From Ovis canadensis (lineage: Eukaryota; Chordata; Mammalia; Artiodactyla; Bovidae), in the NCBI RefSeq assembly GCF_042477335.2, contig NC_091247.1, forward strand, positions 228,990,001-229,054,000: DNA of 64,000 nt, given 5' to 3'. Of this stretch, positions 22,191-33,525 are shown one piece after another; position 1 is the first letter of the stretch, and each line of letters begins with the position of its first letter. A model generated the notes under the pieces. That model saw only the letters and a list, made by a program, of their open reading frames with translations, was not told where the DNA came from and did no database searches. The translations under genes were made by a program, and so were the position numbers.

Positions 22191-22319
22191 TGTGACTCTG
22201 GGTGAGACTGCCCACTTCTGGGCCCCAGCTTCCTTGTCTGTGAACTAAGGCAGCTGTGTTACCAAACCAGACTTGGGTCTGCTCTGCTGTGTGCCCTAAC
22301 GCCCATCTACTGACACCCG

Positions 22320-22975
22320 GCTGTGGTGCAGGAAAGTGCAGCGTTACTACAGGTGCCAGACAAGGAGTCCAGGCAGCTTGTGCCTAAAAGGCCCAAAGTC
22401 CATGACGGCTTTCAGGGGAAGGGTTGTAAAGACAGGGTGAGGGGAGGAGGCTTGTAGGGGGTGTGGCCAGCTCATGAGCATTTTCTGATTGGCTGATGGT
22501 GAGGTAACTGGGAGTCAGCATCATCAGGCTCTGGTTCCAACCAGTTGGGGTCTGCGTGCTGGTGCTCAGCATTCAGCTATTCAGTTTCCCACCTGGTGGG
22601 CATTTCGTTGTCTGCCTCACAGCTCACAGGACGTGGCTCAGAATGCTACCTGTAGTCTCCGAGGAGGAACTGCACATCCTTGACTTTGTTTGATGGCGTA
22701 ACTGTTACTATTTTGGTTTGCTCACTGTTTCCCTTTGTTTCTGCATTTTGTCACTTTTCTGGTTAAATTTACTCTTTGGAACTCAGGGAAGGCCTCCGAC
22801 GCTAAAGTCTTTCTACAGGCAAGAGTTGGGCGGAGGACAGGGAGGGCCCAGAGGGTCCTGCTTGGTTACATTTGGAATGGGTGATGCATCGCCTGCACAG
22901 TTAAATCAAGCTCCAAGCTAAGCAGGCGGCCGACGTCCGTGCAGTCAGGACTCATACGAGTGAGCAGGTAGTGTC
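22320..22975. mobile_element. Candidate bovid interspersed repeat (possibly ERV-derived)
   Basis: TCATGAGCATTTTCTGATTGGCTGATGGTG, then GACGTGGCTCAGAATGCTACC and TAGTCTCCGAGGAGGAACTG resemble a dispersed bovid sequence I recognise, probably LTR-retroelement related. Boundaries and family are uncertain, and no retroviral gene is visible. Confidence 0.35.
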
Positions 22976-25250
22976 TAAGGTAAGAAGGACACATTTCAAA
23001 CCCACTTGCCATGTTTCTCCTTAACCCGGTGTTGGTCAACCTAATTGCTCATCTGGAACAAAATGTGTCTGTCCATCCCTCCAGGCCTCATCTGGAACAC
23101 CAGGGTGTCTGCAGTCCCCCCAGGACGTGGCATGCAGCCCAGGTGTGCATCTGGCCGGGGAGGTGATCTATCTTCTCCGCTGGTCCACAGCTCTAACCGA
23201 GTCACCGGCGGTGCGGCCTCAGGAATGCCCAGCAGCCCAGTGTGATGTCACCTTGCTCGCTCACCAGGGGTGTCTTCTCGAGTGTTTACTGCACGTTTGT
23301 GGGTGCCAGGTGCATGGCTGGAGGGGGTGCAGAGGGTCCAGCCCTGTGGCAGGAGGCCTGGGACCGGTGGATGCGGCACAGCTGGGTCTCACACCCGGGT
23401 CCCTCTGCAGGGCCTCCTTGGGCCCCTCCCAGCCTCTTGCCCGAGGACCAGCCTCCTCTGCCTCCTTATCTCTATCCCCTGTGCCTGCATCCAGGCGCTC
23501 ACAGGAGACAGGCTCGCCAGCGGACGTGTGGACAGAGGGTGCCTGTGCGCTTTGATAAGTCATCCTGGGAGGACAGCTGAGGACACGGCGAGCAGGAGGC
23601 CAGATGGGGCGTCTGAGATGCAGGGGATCAAGCGTGGGCCTCCCGTTGGGCGCGTGGTGGGAGGAGCGGCCGTGGTCTGCTGGGTGTGCTCACCATGTTT
23701 CCGCGCCAGCTCCCCTCCGCGCTCTCTCGTTCCCACTGCACAGTTGGTGTCTGATCTGGCCAGGCATTGCTTTCTGCGAAGTGACCCCTTTTCAGCAGGG
23801 GAGGGGGGTGCGAGCCAGGGAGTGGGAGGGTCTTCTCCAGCCAGTGTCCCTGAGACTCGGGGATCAGATGGTCCTGGTGGACGTGCCTGGACGCCTGGGG
23901 TCTGAGGGTCCCAGGAGGCCGTGGGAGGAGGGGCCAGACCCGGGCCTCACTCTCGTCATCACAGCAGCTCGATGTGGCGATGAAGGGACCTTCTGTGCTT
24001 TGACACCAAAGTCCAAGGGCACGTGACTGCTGCCGAGCGTTCCTGCCCGATTGAAGGCTGTGCGGGAGACGGTGTGCAGGGACCACATGGAGTGTGAGTG
24101 CTGAGCAGGGCTGCTGGGCCCTCCGGGAGCCCCTGCGGCTGGGGCCGTGGCTCTGGGCTTCTGCGTGGCTGTCGCTGCGTGGACACAGAGCATTGCCGCC
24201 TGATGTAGATGGGTGAGGGCTGCCTCCCATGTTCTGGAAGGAGCCCCCAGCTCTGCAGCTTCTCTGCATCCCATTCAGGACCCCGTGAGATGCAGGCGCT
24301 CCTGCTACTGAGGGGGTGGCCGGCATTTAACACCTTTCTCTCTGCAGGACAGGGTGTCAGGGAGGGGCCCGGGACCCCCGTGTCCCATCTTCATGGAGAT
24401 CATCCCAAGGTCAGCACCCCCATGGTGGCCTGGATGTCTCTGCAGCCCAACTGGGCACAAGCAGGTCCTGCTCAGAGAAGCGGCGGTGGGGTGGGAGTGC
24501 CTTTCTGCGCCTGAGGTGGGCCAAGCGTGGGTATTCACTGTCTTTGCTTCCTGCTCTGTCTTTCCTGGCGGCATCTTGCATCCTCTCCCCATCAAGTAGA
24601 CTGGGGTCATGAGCCTCCCTATGAACCTGGCTGACCCCCAACTCTCTCTCTTGCCAGCTCTGGGACCTCAGCCAGGTCCCTTCTGACCTCCGGGCCCCGT
24701 TTCTAGTGATGGCAGGTCTGGAACAGAGCAGAAATCACATCGAAAATGCCCCTGGTGGGAGAGTTGAGGGCCCTGTGGTTCATCAGCCAGCCTGTGTTCT
24801 TCTCAACAACACCCCCACCCCCAGGCTTCCTGGATCATTAGAATAATCTCCTCTCAACTGCCCTCAAAGGCATTCAATGACAATTACAAGACAGCAAACC
24901 CTGGAGGTGCCCTGGGATGGTGATGACAGGCCCATGTAGTCCTCATGCGCCCCCGAGGCCATCAGTGTCCCACCTCCGAGATGACACCTCCTGACTTCTC
25001 TCAGCGTCCATGCCAGACTTTTCACCCTTTAGATGCAACTCCGCCCTCCGGAGCTGCATTGAGTGGTGGGTTTGGCAAACGCTGTGAGCACTCCCGTGGC
25101 AGCCTGACCTCAGTCCCGCTGGCTCCTCCATCCCAGCCCAGGTCAGAGGTGAGCTGACCAGTCTACGACTGGGGGTAGGGGGCTGCAGCAGCCACACCCC
25201 CTGCTATGGGCAGCACCCCTTTCCCTGGAGCGATAGCTGAGCGTGTGTTG
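22976..25250. other. Unique GC-rich sequence, no gene recognised
   Basis: Many overlapping frames up to 232 codons exist on both strands (for example 23628-24326 minus). They are mutually overlapping and compositionally biased, with no domain motif. No tRNA, rRNA or clear repeat seen. Confidence 0.45.
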
Positions 25251-25254
25251 GCTC

Positions 25255-25440
25255 CGTTACCAGAACTTGGAATCATCTAAATTATTCCAGTTTTATGTCA
25301 TCTTTCCCAGAGGCTTCAAAAAGAAAACCTGTTAATTCCAATGATAGTTTAATCATTTGCATCTAATTTATGAAACATCAAAATAAAGCTTTTGAAGCTC
25401 TTCCCGTTGCTAGTAAAACGCCCTTCCTTTGGTGAAGCTG
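25255..25440. other. AT-rich island, candidate conserved non-coding element
   Basis: TAAATTATTCCAGTTTTATG, CCTGTTAATTCCAATGATAG and TTTAATCATTTGCATCTAAT lie in GC-rich surroundings and match no repeat I know. Several TAAT cores would suit homeodomain proteins. Conservation is untested. Confidence 0.3.
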
Positions 25441-25464
25441 ATGTCATGGTTAAAGCAATGCCCT

Positions 25465-25925
25465 TTGAACAGACTCACAGACGTAGAGAGCAAGCTGGTG
25501 GTTACTGACGGGGAGAGGGCGGGGGCGGTGGTGGAGGAGGGGAGCAGGAGGTGCGAGCTATTGCCATAAAATAAGTACAACATGGGGAGGTAGCCAATAT
25601 TTTACAGTAACTATAAATGGATTGCAACCTTTAAAGGGCTTTCCCTGCTGGTCCAGCGGTTAAGACTTCACCTTCAAATGTAGGGAATGTGGGGTGGATC
25701 CCTGGTCAAGGAACTGAGACCCCACATGGCTCAAGGCCGAAAAACGAAAGCAGAAAAACAGAAGCAATATTGTAACAAACTCAATAAAGACCTTGAAAAA
25801 TGGTCCACATCAAAAGAAATCTTTAAAAAGTGGATTATAACCTTTAAAAATTGTGAATCACTATATGATACATGTATAACTTACATACTATTGTACATCA
25901 ACTATACCTCAATAAAAAATTAAGG
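25465..25925 (+). mobile_element. L1 3' UTR, interrupted by a CHR-2 SINE
   Basis: CAGACTCACAGACGTAGAGAG and TGGTGGTTACTGACGGGGAG begin the L1 3' UTR. It resumes at 25849 and ends with TGTACATCAACTATACCTCA and AATAAAAAATTAA. The interruption at 25636-25831 has flanking duplications. Confidence 0.85.
25636..25831 (+). mobile_element. CHR-2-type SINE in L1 3' UTR
   Basis: GGGCTTTCCCTGCTGGTCCAGCGGTTAAG head and GTGGATCCCTGGTCAAGGAAC box B region, then an A-rich tail. It is flanked by GGATTGCAACCTTTAAA (25619-25635) and GGATTATAACCTTTAAA (25832-25848), 17-bp duplications with two differences. Confidence 0.88.
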
Positions 25926-25949
25926 TCAAAAAAACACAATGCTTCTTTT

Positions 25950-27000
25950 TTTTTTTTTTGTAAATTAAGTGCAAAAATGGGCTTGTGTTTTGGTGATGCA
26001 TTGGAACAAGCTGCCAAGATCTGCCAACTGAACAGAAGCAGTAGTTGTCAAAATCTGTTATGTGTGTGCCCAGATTGACTTGAAATAAACAACTTGGTGA
26101 TGAAGTTAAATTCTAAAGAACCTACAGTTTAATTCTGTCAGCGTGGTGGAACTTTCTTTCCTTTTTTCCATCCTCAACCAGATTTGAGAAATGTTTGAGC
26201 CTGTACTCAAAATATCAACTTGCTTGTCCTCTAATAGTCCTGAGCTTTTGTTATAAACAAATCCTCTAAATGTTGGATGTGACTGTACAAAATTAGTTGG
26301 AAATCTTTAATTGAGGCATTTAATGGATGGAAGCCACACAATGTCAGTTATGAACATTTTTCACCTTTTGTGATGATTTACAAACAAAGTTTACAAGTGG
26401 ACGATGGTGAAATTTATCAAGGAAGCCAGGGGGAGTTGGATGTGGTGGAGGGCGAAGTTCTGCTTTCATTTTGAGATTTTATTTAAACCTTGGCACGTCT
26501 GGACACACCAGGAGGAATCTGCATGATGCTTCTGTGTTTATTCGCATAAACAGAGGATGTGGACAGTGATGTAACCTACCAGAGAAGGCCCAGGCTAAGA
26601 TGACACAGAGTCAACGTTCAGTAAAACATCAAAAGAATCGTGAATAGAGATGATGTATTTGATAGATTTTGTTGTGAAAAAATATGCGCTGAAACACGGT
26701 ACCCTGCATGGAGGCAAAAGGATCTGTGACAACATTGCTGCTGGAATCTCTCCACATTTTGATGCCAAAATACTAGAACTGCAAACTCTCCATTTCACAG
26801 AATTTACTCTGAGCTCACCAGGTACTTCAACTCCTATAGAGATAATATTTTTAAATTAAAAATATGCCCTATTGAGAGGACTCAGGCGAAATGTTAACAA
26901 TTTAAAAATGTGATTTGAAGACTGTTACAAGTAATTTTAGAAAACATTTTAAGCAACATAATCATATTAAAAATCCATTCTTTCAAAAAATTCTACTGAC
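25950..27000. other. AT-rich unique block
   Basis: About 1 kb of AT-rich, apparently non-repetitive sequence in otherwise GC-rich surroundings. A 69-codon plus-strand frame at 26650-26859 has balanced amino-acid composition but no known motif and no visible splice context. It could be conserved non-coding DNA or an old repeat I do not recognise. Confidence 0.35.
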
Positions 27001-27215
27001 CCAGTATGGATACACAGAGGAAGAAAAATGACTATAGAGAGTATGTACCAAGAATAATTTTATTTTGGGAACTGTAGTCAATATCTTGTAATAACCTATA
27101 AAGGAAAAGAATCTGAAAATGAATATATTAAATAACTATATGAAATCACTTTACTTATACCTGAAACTAACCCAACATTGCAAAGCAACCATAGTTTAAT
27201 TTAAAATAAAGAATA
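27001..27215 (+). mobile_element. L1 3' UTR end
   Basis: TGGGAACTGTAGTCAATATC, TTGTAATAACCTATAAAGG and ACCTGAAACTAACCCAACATTG are typical of the ruminant L1 3' end in sense orientation. Confidence 0.8.
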
Positions 27216-27474
27216 ATTTATTCTTATTTTTAATGCATAGATAATAAGACAAAATTTTAACTACTAATGTAGCTATAAATCTCCATTTTTCTCTATTCTC
27301 CCAAAATTTCTGTCATTTTTTTCATATTTCTTTCTTGTTTTTTTAAATGAAATATTGAGTAGAATCAAAATAATATATATCCAGTAGCTGTAGAGCACCC
27401 AGATGAACACGTCACTGAGCGCCCTGGCAGTAAGGAAGCACGACCTTGGGGAATAACAAGTGACCTTTGCAGCC

Positions 27475-27666
27475 CTGCTTCCCTTCTGGCTCAGCTGGTG
27501 AAGAATCCACCTGCAATGCGGGAGACGGGTTCAATCCCGGGTTGGGAAGATCCCTGGAGAAGGGAATGGCTCCCCACTCCAGTATCCTGGCCTGGAGAAT
27601 CCCATGGACTGTGTAGTCCACGGGGTCGCACACAGTCGGACACCACTGAGCAACTTCCACGCGCTG
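27475..27666 (+). mobile_element. Bov-tA SINE with 11-bp target duplication
   Basis: Sense copy from CTGCTTCCCTTCTGGCTCAG to GGACACCACTGAGCAACTTC. Perfect duplications CCTTTGCAGCC flank it at 27464-27474 and 27667-27677. Confidence 0.93.
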
Positions 27667-27677
27667 CCTTTGCAGCC

Positions 27678-28550
27678 GCTCGGTTTGCCCTTGTGTCCTG
27701 CCCAGGCCCCTCCCCCGAGAAGCGGCTGCTGCCCTGCGTCTCATATTCACCCCTCTCTGCTTTGTTCCCAAGCTTCACACCGGCGTGCCTGTCCTAGGCG
27801 CACTGCTGTCTGGCATGTCTTGGTCTGTGCGTAAGGGGACCGAGGGCGCCCAGTCTGACGGCCCATCCCCGAGAACCCGCCCAGCAGCCAGTTGCCCACA
27901 GTGGCTGCTGACTTCTCCCTCAGGAGGGGGATCCCGCTGCAGAAGTAGGCAGAGCTGGGCCGTCCTTTCTCCGGCTGCTGTGCACGCTGATTCTCGATTT
28001 GTGTGGTTTGCTTTCCTAGCGGGCCCTGAGCATTCTCGGGCACCTGCACCCCAGGTGCTTAGCTGTAAGTCTGTGTGTGCGGCCTTAGCTTCACCAGGTG
28101 ATGCCAACCTGCTCTCCAGGGGGTTGCGCCAGTGGAACGCCCACCGGCGGAGCAGAGACGGCTGTTCCCCATCAGAGACTTAGGTTTCTTTCCAGTTTAG
28201 TCGGTGTGAGTTGACATCATTGTTTTTTAAACTTATATCCCCATTGTTTTTTAATGAAGCCAACGTTTAGTCTCAAGTGCTCCATGTCCCTTCTGGTGAA
28301 TCTTTGTAAAGCGCAGCTCTGCTGGTGGTGTCTCCTCCCTTCTCTACCCAAGCAGCCCTGTTTAATGCATTCCTATCATGAAGAGTCCCCTCTACTGGAC
28401 TCACCTCTCACCCTTCATCTAGGCTCCTGAAGATGCCCGGCCGCCGACTGGCCGCTCCCTGGAGCCACATTCTCCTTCCTCCAGCTTTCTTGCCAGCGCC
28501 TTCCTCCTCCTCCTCCTTCAAGTCTCAGTTCAGGGTCTGCCTTCTCCAGG
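27678..28550. other. Unique sequence, no gene recognised
   Basis: GC-rich, no repeat recognised. Frames of 100-132 codons overlap on both strands and have no domain. A pyrimidine-rich segment (CCTCCTCCTCCTCC) precedes the GT array. Confidence 0.4.
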
Positions 28551-28554
28551 AAGC

Positions 28555-30375
28555 AGTGTGTGTGTGTGGTGTGTGTGTGTGGTATATGTATGTTTGTGTG
28601 GTGTGTGTGTGTGTGTGTGTGTGGGTCCGTGTGTGTGGTGTGTCTGTTTGTGGTGTGTGGGTGTGTGGTGTGTGTGTGGTATATGTATGTTTGTGTGGTG
28701 TGTGTGTGGTGTGTGTGTGTGTGTGGTATATGTATGTGGTGTGTGTGTGTGTGGTGTGTGGATGTGTGTAGCATGTGTATGTGGGTCTGTGTGAGTGGAT
28801 ATGTGTGCATGTATGTCTCTGTGCGTGGTGTGTGCATGTATATGTGTGTGTCAACATGTATATGTGTGTATGTGGGTCCGTGTGTATGTTTGTGTGTGGC
28901 ATGTGTATGTGGGTCTCTGTGTGGTGTGTGTATGTGTGTGTATGTGGGTCTCTGTGTGGTTTGTGGCACATGTAAGTGTGAGTATGTGGATCTCTGTGTC
29001 TCTGTGTGTGTTTGTGTGTGTATGTGGGTCCATGTGTGTATATGTGTGCAGCATGTGTATGTGAGTCTGTGTGAGTGGACGTGTGTGGATGTATGTCTCT
29101 GTGCGTGATGTGGGCATGTGTATGTGTGTGTACATGTATGTGTGTAGGTCCGTGTGTGTGCATGTGTACGGTATGTGTATGTGTGTATCTCTGTGTGTGT
29201 ATGTGGATGTGTGTGTGTGTGGGTCTGCGTGTGTGTATGTGCACGGCCTGTGTACGTGTGTGTATGTGGGCCTCTGTGTGTGTGTGTATGTGTGTGGCAT
29301 GTGCGTGTGTGTGCATGTGGGTCTCTGTGTGGATGTGGATGTGTGGGTCCGTGTGTGTGTGTGCAGCATGTGTGTGTGTGTATGTGGGTCTGTGTGTGTG
29401 GATGTGGATGTGTGGGTCTGTGTGTGTGTGTGTGGCATGTGCGTGTGTGTGTATGTGGTTCTCTGTGTGGATGTGGATGTGTGGGTCCGTTATGTGGATG
29501 TGTGGGTCCGTGTGTGTGTGTGTGGCATGTGTACATGTGTGTATGTGGGTCTCTCTGTGTGTGTGGCATGTGCGTGTGTATGTATATGGGTCTCTGTGTG
29601 TGGATGTGGATGTGTGTGTGTGTGTGGCATGTGCATGTGTGTGTATGTGGGTCTCTGTGTATGTGTGTGTGTGTGTGGGGGGGGGTCCATGTGTGTGTGG
29701 TGTGTGGCTGTGTGTGTGGCATGTGCATGTGTGTATGTGGGTCTGTGTGTGTGGCATGGGCATGCGTGTGTGTGTATGTGGGTCTCTGTGTGGATGTGGA
29801 TGTGTGGGTCCGTGTATGTGGATGCGTGGGTCTGTGTGTGTATGTGTGCGGCATGTGTATGTGTGTGTGTGTCTGTGGCATGTGCATGTGTGTGTATGTG
29901 GGTCTCTGTGGATGTGGATGTGGCTGTGTGTGTGGGTCCATGTGTGTGTGGTGTGTGGCTGTGTGTGCGGCATGTGCATGTGTGTATGTGGGTCTGTGTG
30001 TGTGTGTGTGTGTATGTGTGCGGCATGTGCACGTGTCTGTATGTGGGTCTCTGTGTATGTGTGTGTGTGTGTGTGGGGTCCGTGTGTGTGTGGTGTGTGG
30101 CTGTGTGTGTGGCATGTGCACGTGTCTGTATGTGGGTCTCTGTGTATGTGGATGTGGCTGTGTGTGTGGGTCCGTGTGTGTGTGGTGTGTGGCTGTGTGT
30201 GCGGCATGTGCATGTGTGTATGTGGGTCTGTGTGTGTGTGTGTATGTGTGCGGCATGTGCACGTGTCTGTATGTGGGTCTCTGTGTATGTGTGTGTGTGG
30301 GGGGGTCCGTGTGTGTGTGGTGTGTGGCTGTGTGTGTGGCATGTGCGTGTGTGTGCATGTATGTATGAGAGTGTG
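28555..30375 (+). repeat. 1.8-kb GT-rich minisatellite with higher-order units
   Basis: A degenerate TGTGTG array with recurring phrases such as GTGTGGCATGTGCATGTGTG, TATGTGGGTCTCTGTGTG and GGTCCGTGTGTGTGTGGTG. From about 29430 onward GGCATGTG recurs at spacings that cluster near 46-56 or 86-97 bp, so a compound unit of about 90 bp exists. Because stop codons are rare in this sequence, very long Thr/His and Cys/Val frames span it on both strands (one of 688 codons). They are not genes. Confidence 0.93.
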
Positions 30376-30379
30376 TGTG

Positions 30380-31280
30380 CCCGTGGCGCCTGTGCCCAGG
30401 GCTGTGATGCGAGCTGAGTTCTGTCCTGAAGGTCACTGTCTGGGTCTCCAGCTGCCGCTGTGACAGTGACCGCAAGTCCAACGTGTGTGGCTGTCCCTCA
30501 GCCCTCCAGGTCTGTCCTGCAGGTCACACGTCTTCAGGCAGACTCGCTGGCTGGAACCCAGGTCACGTCAGGGCTCTCTGGAAGCTCTGGGGAATCCACT
30601 CCCCTGCTTTTCCAGCCTCTGAGGCGCCGCGTCCCTTGGCTCACCCCCCGGCTGTCTCTTCGCAGCTGGCAGCCTGGGACTCCCCCCTCTTCTGCTGCCA
30701 CGTCTCGGTCTGACTGCAGTCAACAAAGGCTCTGGTCTCAAGGACCCACGGGGTGTACCTGGACCCATCTGACTGACCTGGGATAATCTCCCCAGTGAGG
30801 ATGCTTAGCTCTCACCTGCAAAGTCCCTTCTCCCCTGTAAAGAACTAGATTCCCAGGTTAAGATGGGGGCAGCCTTGGGGACCAGGATCCAACCTACCAC
30901 GGTCATGGGCAGAAATATCTGGAAGCTATGAGGCCAGGTGGACCTGAAAGTCCTTTCAAGCCCGGAGCCTCTGCGCAGAACACACTGAACCAGCCTGCAG
31001 CCTCTGTGGTCTGCAGGCACTCCCCCCGTCGCCCATTTCATGAGAATAACAGAAACCTGTTGCATCAGTTTAGCCGTAAACCCATGCCTCTCAGAGCCTC
31101 CAGGGGCATCCGGAGCCCTGGGGAGTTTCCTTGTCCACAGATGAAGACAATCCGGACAGAAATGGGAGGGCCTTGCCCCGGCTCCCTGCTGCAGGTGAGG
31201 AAGGGTTCAGACAAGCACTGGCTGCCCTGATTGCAGGTGGCGGTGAAGGCAGCGGGGTGGTGGAACGATCCAGACACAGG
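30380..31280. other. Unique GC-rich sequence
   Basis: No recognised repeat, RNA or domain-bearing frame. It follows the minisatellite directly. Confidence 0.4.
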
Positions 31281-31284
31281 CTGG

Positions 31285-31435
31285 ACTTTGTCCAGCCACT
31301 CATAAGCTGGATGACCCTGGCCGGGCTGCTTCCGGGAGTCTCAGCTTCCCTGTCTGTTAGAGGGGAGTGATCACGAGCATTGCATGGATGGTGCAGCCAG
31401 ATTCCTTGAGATAACGTGTGTACAGTGACTGGCTG
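31285..31435 (+). mobile_element. MIR SINE fragment
   Basis: CATAAGCTGGATGACCCTGG, CAGCTTCCCTGTCTGTTAGA and CGTGTGTACAGTGACTGGC correspond in order to the MIR stretch GTGTGACCTTGGGC / CCTCATCTGTAAAATG / CAGTGCCTGGC. Confidence 0.65.
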
Positions 31436-31445
31436 ACAGAAATGG

Positions 31446-31630
31446 AAGTCACTCAGTCGTGTCCGACTCTTTGCGACCCCATGGACTATACAGTCTGTGC
31501 ACCTCTCCGGGCCGGAATACTGGAGTGGGTAGCTGTTCCCTTCTCCAGGGGATCTCCCCAACCCAGGGATCAAACCCAGGTCTCCTGCATTGCAGGTGGA
31601 TTCTTTACCATCTGAGCCTCCAGGGAAGTC
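31446..31630 (-). mobile_element. Bov-tA SINE (antisense)
   Basis: GTCACTCAGTCGTGTCCGAC through CTTTACCATCTGAGCCTCCA, a full antisense copy abutting the MIR fragment. Confidence 0.92.
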
Positions 31631-32395
31631 TGAGTTCCCTGGTGGTGGAGGTTGGGGGGGTGGGTCTGAACTACCAGCCCCATTTCTCCACTCCTTCCAG
31701 CCCCCTTCCACATCCTGGCCATGTCTCAGCACAGGGCTCCTCCTGATAGACCTTGACTTGGGTGTATCTCGGATGGATACATTCGGTGACTTGGACAGCT
31801 CTTGTCAGGGTGTCGACCTGGACTTGGGGCTGGGCAGGTGATGTGTGGATAGAAGCGATGGTGTGCCTGCTCTCAGCCTTACGGGGCCGCACGTGCTTCT
31901 GTGTGCCCTCTGGATCTTCCGCCGTCACCACTGGAAGGCCGCATGCCGGCCAGCCACCCAGGAGGAGAGCGCAAGGCCACCCCGCTGCTGCTGCTAGAAA
32001 AGACCCCCCGGCTTGGGTCAGACAATCGCAACTCACCTGCAGACACAGAGCAAACCCAGCCAGGGTCAGCGGGGTCACCCCAGCCCACCTGCAGATGCCC
32101 CTGAAATCCGCCCCCACCGCTCACGCCCTGTTGTTTTGGGGGGAGGTTTCTATGGACCAGTAGCTAACCACTGTATCCCCCCTTCCTCTTTATTTCAGCT
32201 TCTTCAAACTGACAAGATGCCACACTGTTGTACTTTAGAATCAACGGTGCCAGGAGCCTCGCCCCACCCCCGAGGCGGGCAGGGCTCACTTGGATGGGTC
32301 GCTGCCGGGTTGACCTCGAGGACTTTGGTGGCTGAAGCCCCCTCATCTACAAGCCCTCCGCCCGTCCTGGGGTCACGGAGTGTCTGCTCAGTCAG
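31631..32395. other. Unique GC-rich sequence
   Basis: No gene recognised. Minus-strand frame 31671-32117 (148 codons) and plus frames of similar length overlap it and are compositionally biased. Confidence 0.4.
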
Positions 32396-32399
32396 TGAG

Positions 32400-32590
32400 C
32401 TGTGGGCTCGAGCGACTAATTTTCACTTCTAATTTAATTATTGATTGATTCTGCCCTGATAGCAAAAAGGTCTCTGTGCATGCAATTACTTCCTTGTAGT
32501 GAAGCATTTTGATTGTCTAATGACTCTCCAGCTCGGGCCACGCATCCAGCCCACTTTTAATTAAACTTATCTATTAGAGGAGCCAGTCTG
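32400..32590. other. TAAT-rich island, candidate conserved non-coding element
   Basis: CTAATTTAATTATTGATTGA, ATTTTGATTGTCTAATGACTC and CTTTTAATTAAACTTATC form a dense cluster of homeodomain-like cores in GC-rich surroundings. No repeat match comes to mind. Function and conservation are inferred. Confidence 0.35.
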
Positions 32591-33109
32591 CTTCCTGACC
32601 CGGTGGATTTCAGCCTCACGGGGCAGGGCGGAACCAGGGGCAGAGCTGTCCTGCTCCGGGGACACAGCCTGGGGGGCATCCAGGATCCTGTGTGGCATTT
32701 GTGAGCTGTGCGACATCCTGGAATCTAAATCTCAAGGAGACCAGTCAGCTTAACAGCCCTGTCCCTGTCCTTCGGAAGTAAAGCCTCCACAGATGAGGGC
32801 TTGTCGCTGAGCTCTCGCTGCTCCCAAAGGTCGGGGGACCCATCGTGTGGCGTGAGGAGTTGGGCTGAGAGCAGACGGGGCTGGGTGAGGAACATGGGCT
32901 TGGGGGTCAGGGTCTTTAGCCATGACCCGGGGAGACAGCCTAGGTCCGCAGCCCTCAGCTGAAGCTCTTGGAGCTTGTGGGTTTCCTTTTCACAATTTTT
33001 CTTCCGGATTTTGGAGCAATAATCCAGTGCGGGTTACATATTACTAATTTGTCAGCAGGCCTGGAACAAATACCCCAGAACCAAGTTTTTAATTTTAGCA
33101 GCAAATCAG
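32591..33109. other. Unique sequence
   Basis: Nothing recognised. GC-rich at first, AT-richer from about 32980. Confidence 0.35.
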
Positions 33110-33121
33110 GAGTTCTTAAAG

Positions 33122-33513
33122 AAAGCTGAGCGCCGAAGAATTGATGCTTTTGAACTGTGGTTTTGGAGAAGACTCTTGAGAGTCCCTTGGACTACAAGGA
33201 GATCCAACCAGTCCATCCTAAAGGAGATCAGTCCTGGGTGTTCATTGGAGGGACTGATGTTGAAGCTGAAACTCCAATACTTTGGCCACCTGATGTGAAG
33301 AGCTGACTTATTTGAAAAGACCCTGCTGCTGGGAAAGATTGAGGGCAGGAGAAGGGGACGACAGAGGATGAGATGGTTGGATGGCATCACCGACTCGATG
33401 GACATGGGTTTGGGTGGACTCCGGGAGTTGGTGATGGACAGAGAGGCTTGGTGTGCTGTGGTTCATGGGGTCGCAAAGAGTCGGACACGACTGAGCAACT
33501 GAACTGAACTGAT
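33122..33513 (+). mobile_element. BovB 3' fragment with 12-bp target duplication
   Basis: AAAGCTGAGCGCCGAAGAATTG through GACACGACTGAGCAACTGAACTGAACTG. Perfect flanking copies GAGTTCTTAAAG lie at 33110-33121 and 33514-33525. Frame broken by a TGA at about 33297 (CACCTGATGTGAAGAGC). Confidence 0.95.
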
Positions 33514-33525
33514 GAGTTCTTAAAG

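Noticed and set aside
23628..24326. 232-codon minus-strand frame and overlapping 211-codon plus frame
   Set aside because: Mutually overlapping frames in CpG- and GC-rich DNA without domain content.
28555..30375. Possible telomeric or centromeric repeat
   Set aside because: No TTAGGG arrays and no bovine satellite motif. It is GT-based minisatellite DNA.
28415..30481. 688-codon minus-strand open frame, Thr/His-rich, plus 605-, 462-, 448- and 404-codon frames across the same stretch
   Set aside because: All are by-products of a GT/CA array in which stop codons are rare. No start context, domain or non-repetitive core.
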